From the NCBI GenBank assembly GCA_007135355.1, contig SLJA01000124.1, forward strand, positions 1 through 6,279: a DNA stretch of 6,279 bases. The letters are read 5' to 3'. Shown here piece by piece: positions 6,002 to 6,279 of the stretch (position 1 is its first letter; each line of letters starts with the position of its first letter). This stretch comes from Wenzhouxiangella sp. GTDB lineage: Bacteria > Pseudomonadota > Gammaproteobacteria > Xanthomonadales > Wenzhouxiangellaceae. A program made the translations under genes and the position numbers. Under the pieces are notes generated by a model. It was not told the DNA's origin and ran no database searches. It worked only from the letters and a program-made list of their open reading frames with translations.

Positions 6002-6035
6002 GCTCAAAATGAGGCATGAATTCGGTGACTTCGAT

Positions 6036-6279
6036 TTAGTGAGACCGGGATTCCGAAAACGCCTGGCGGACGAGATTCTCGGACCCCTCCAGCTCTTCGT
6101 CTGTCATCCAGTCGAAGTGCGCGCGGCGCTTGGTTTCGGACAGCCGGCCGCCATTCTGGTGGACCAGCCGAATGAACAGGCCCAGCGTGTTGCGGGGCCA
6201 GTCAAGTCGTGCATTCAGCGCTGTATGGGCGCGGTCGTAGCCGAGCAGGAAGTCAATCTCGCGTGGCAGATCCGTCGTC
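6036..6279 (-). CDS. C-terminal end of a Fic-family protein (5' part outside window)
   Basis: Only the last 80 residues are visible, ending at a TAA (6036-6038). The frame stays open to the window edge. The sequence runs DLPREIDFLLGYDRAHTALN, then LDWPRNTLGLFIRLVHQNGG, RLSETKRRAHFDWMTDEELE and a short tail. The pattern PxEIxFLxxYDR, then DxPxxTLxLxIRLxxQNGGRLSxxKR, then HFxxLTDEE is, from memory, the C-terminal tail of a large subgroup of Fic/DOC proteins, downstream of the catalytic HPFxxGNGR motif. The catalytic part lies beyond the edge, so activity cannot be judged. Such enzymes usually transfer AMP from ATP to a Ser, Thr or Tyr of a target protein. The gene is followed on the same strand, after 69 nt holding a promoter-operator-like segment, by the catalysis-free mini-Fic. 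The alternative that this is a remnant cannot be excluded. Confidence 0.72.
   Translation of the reverse strand, partial: TTDLPREIDFLLGYDRAHTALNARLDWPRNTLGLFIRLVHQNGGRLSETKRRAHFDWMTDEELEGSENLVRQAFSESRSH

Overview
The window looks like chromosomal DNA from a GC-rich Gram-negative bacterium, most likely a gammaproteobacterium. The clues are alternating GC-rich and mid-GC genes, a Sec-type signal peptide, several inner-membrane proteins and proteobacterial-type Fic sequences. The species cannot be named from this sequence. I see no tRNA, rRNA, CRISPR array, insertion sequence or integrase. It reads as an accessory or hypothetical-gene neighbourhood, not a known operon.

Left part (1-3251, + strand). 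The window opens inside a large protein whose last ~480 residues are visible. They comprise a Gly-rich hydrophobic segment, a helical middle and a C-terminal domain with a DLDLNV / TSDAHLEAY signature that I associate, from memory only, with large secreted or polymorphic-toxin-like proteins. Next come two tandem RNA hairpins, and then a predicted exported protein with four to five ankyrin repeats and an unrecognised C-terminal domain. The hairpins end only 11 nt before the ribosome binding site of the ankyrin gene. The two genes may therefore be one transcription unit with a partial terminator between them, or the hairpins may lie in the leader of the second gene. The layout would fit an effector followed by a periplasmic protector, but this is inference from gene order.

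Middle part (3252-5555, + strand). There are three small membrane or envelope proteins of unknown function: a two-TM protein with a PH-like C-terminal region, a ~99-aa exported or anchored protein resembling DUF4359, and a six-TM protein ending in a recognisable bacterial PH domain (bPH_2/DUF304 type). Base composition shifts from about 44-47% GC around the end of the ankyrin gene to about 77% GC in the core of the last membrane gene (60-120-nt samples counted by hand).

Right part (5556-6279, - strand, convergent with the rest). The window ends in the C-terminal 80 residues of a Fic-family protein. Downstream of it lies a 123-aa open reading frame that joins the N-terminal DUF4172 segment of Fic proteins directly to their C-terminal winged helix, with the whole catalytic Fic domain missing. 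A 27-bp inverted repeat abuts its start codon like an operator, and a perfect 16-bp palindrome covers its stop codon. This catalysis-free mini-Fic with its own operator-like site is the most interesting object in the window. It could be a stand-alone repressor or antidote derived from a Fic toxin by internal deletion.
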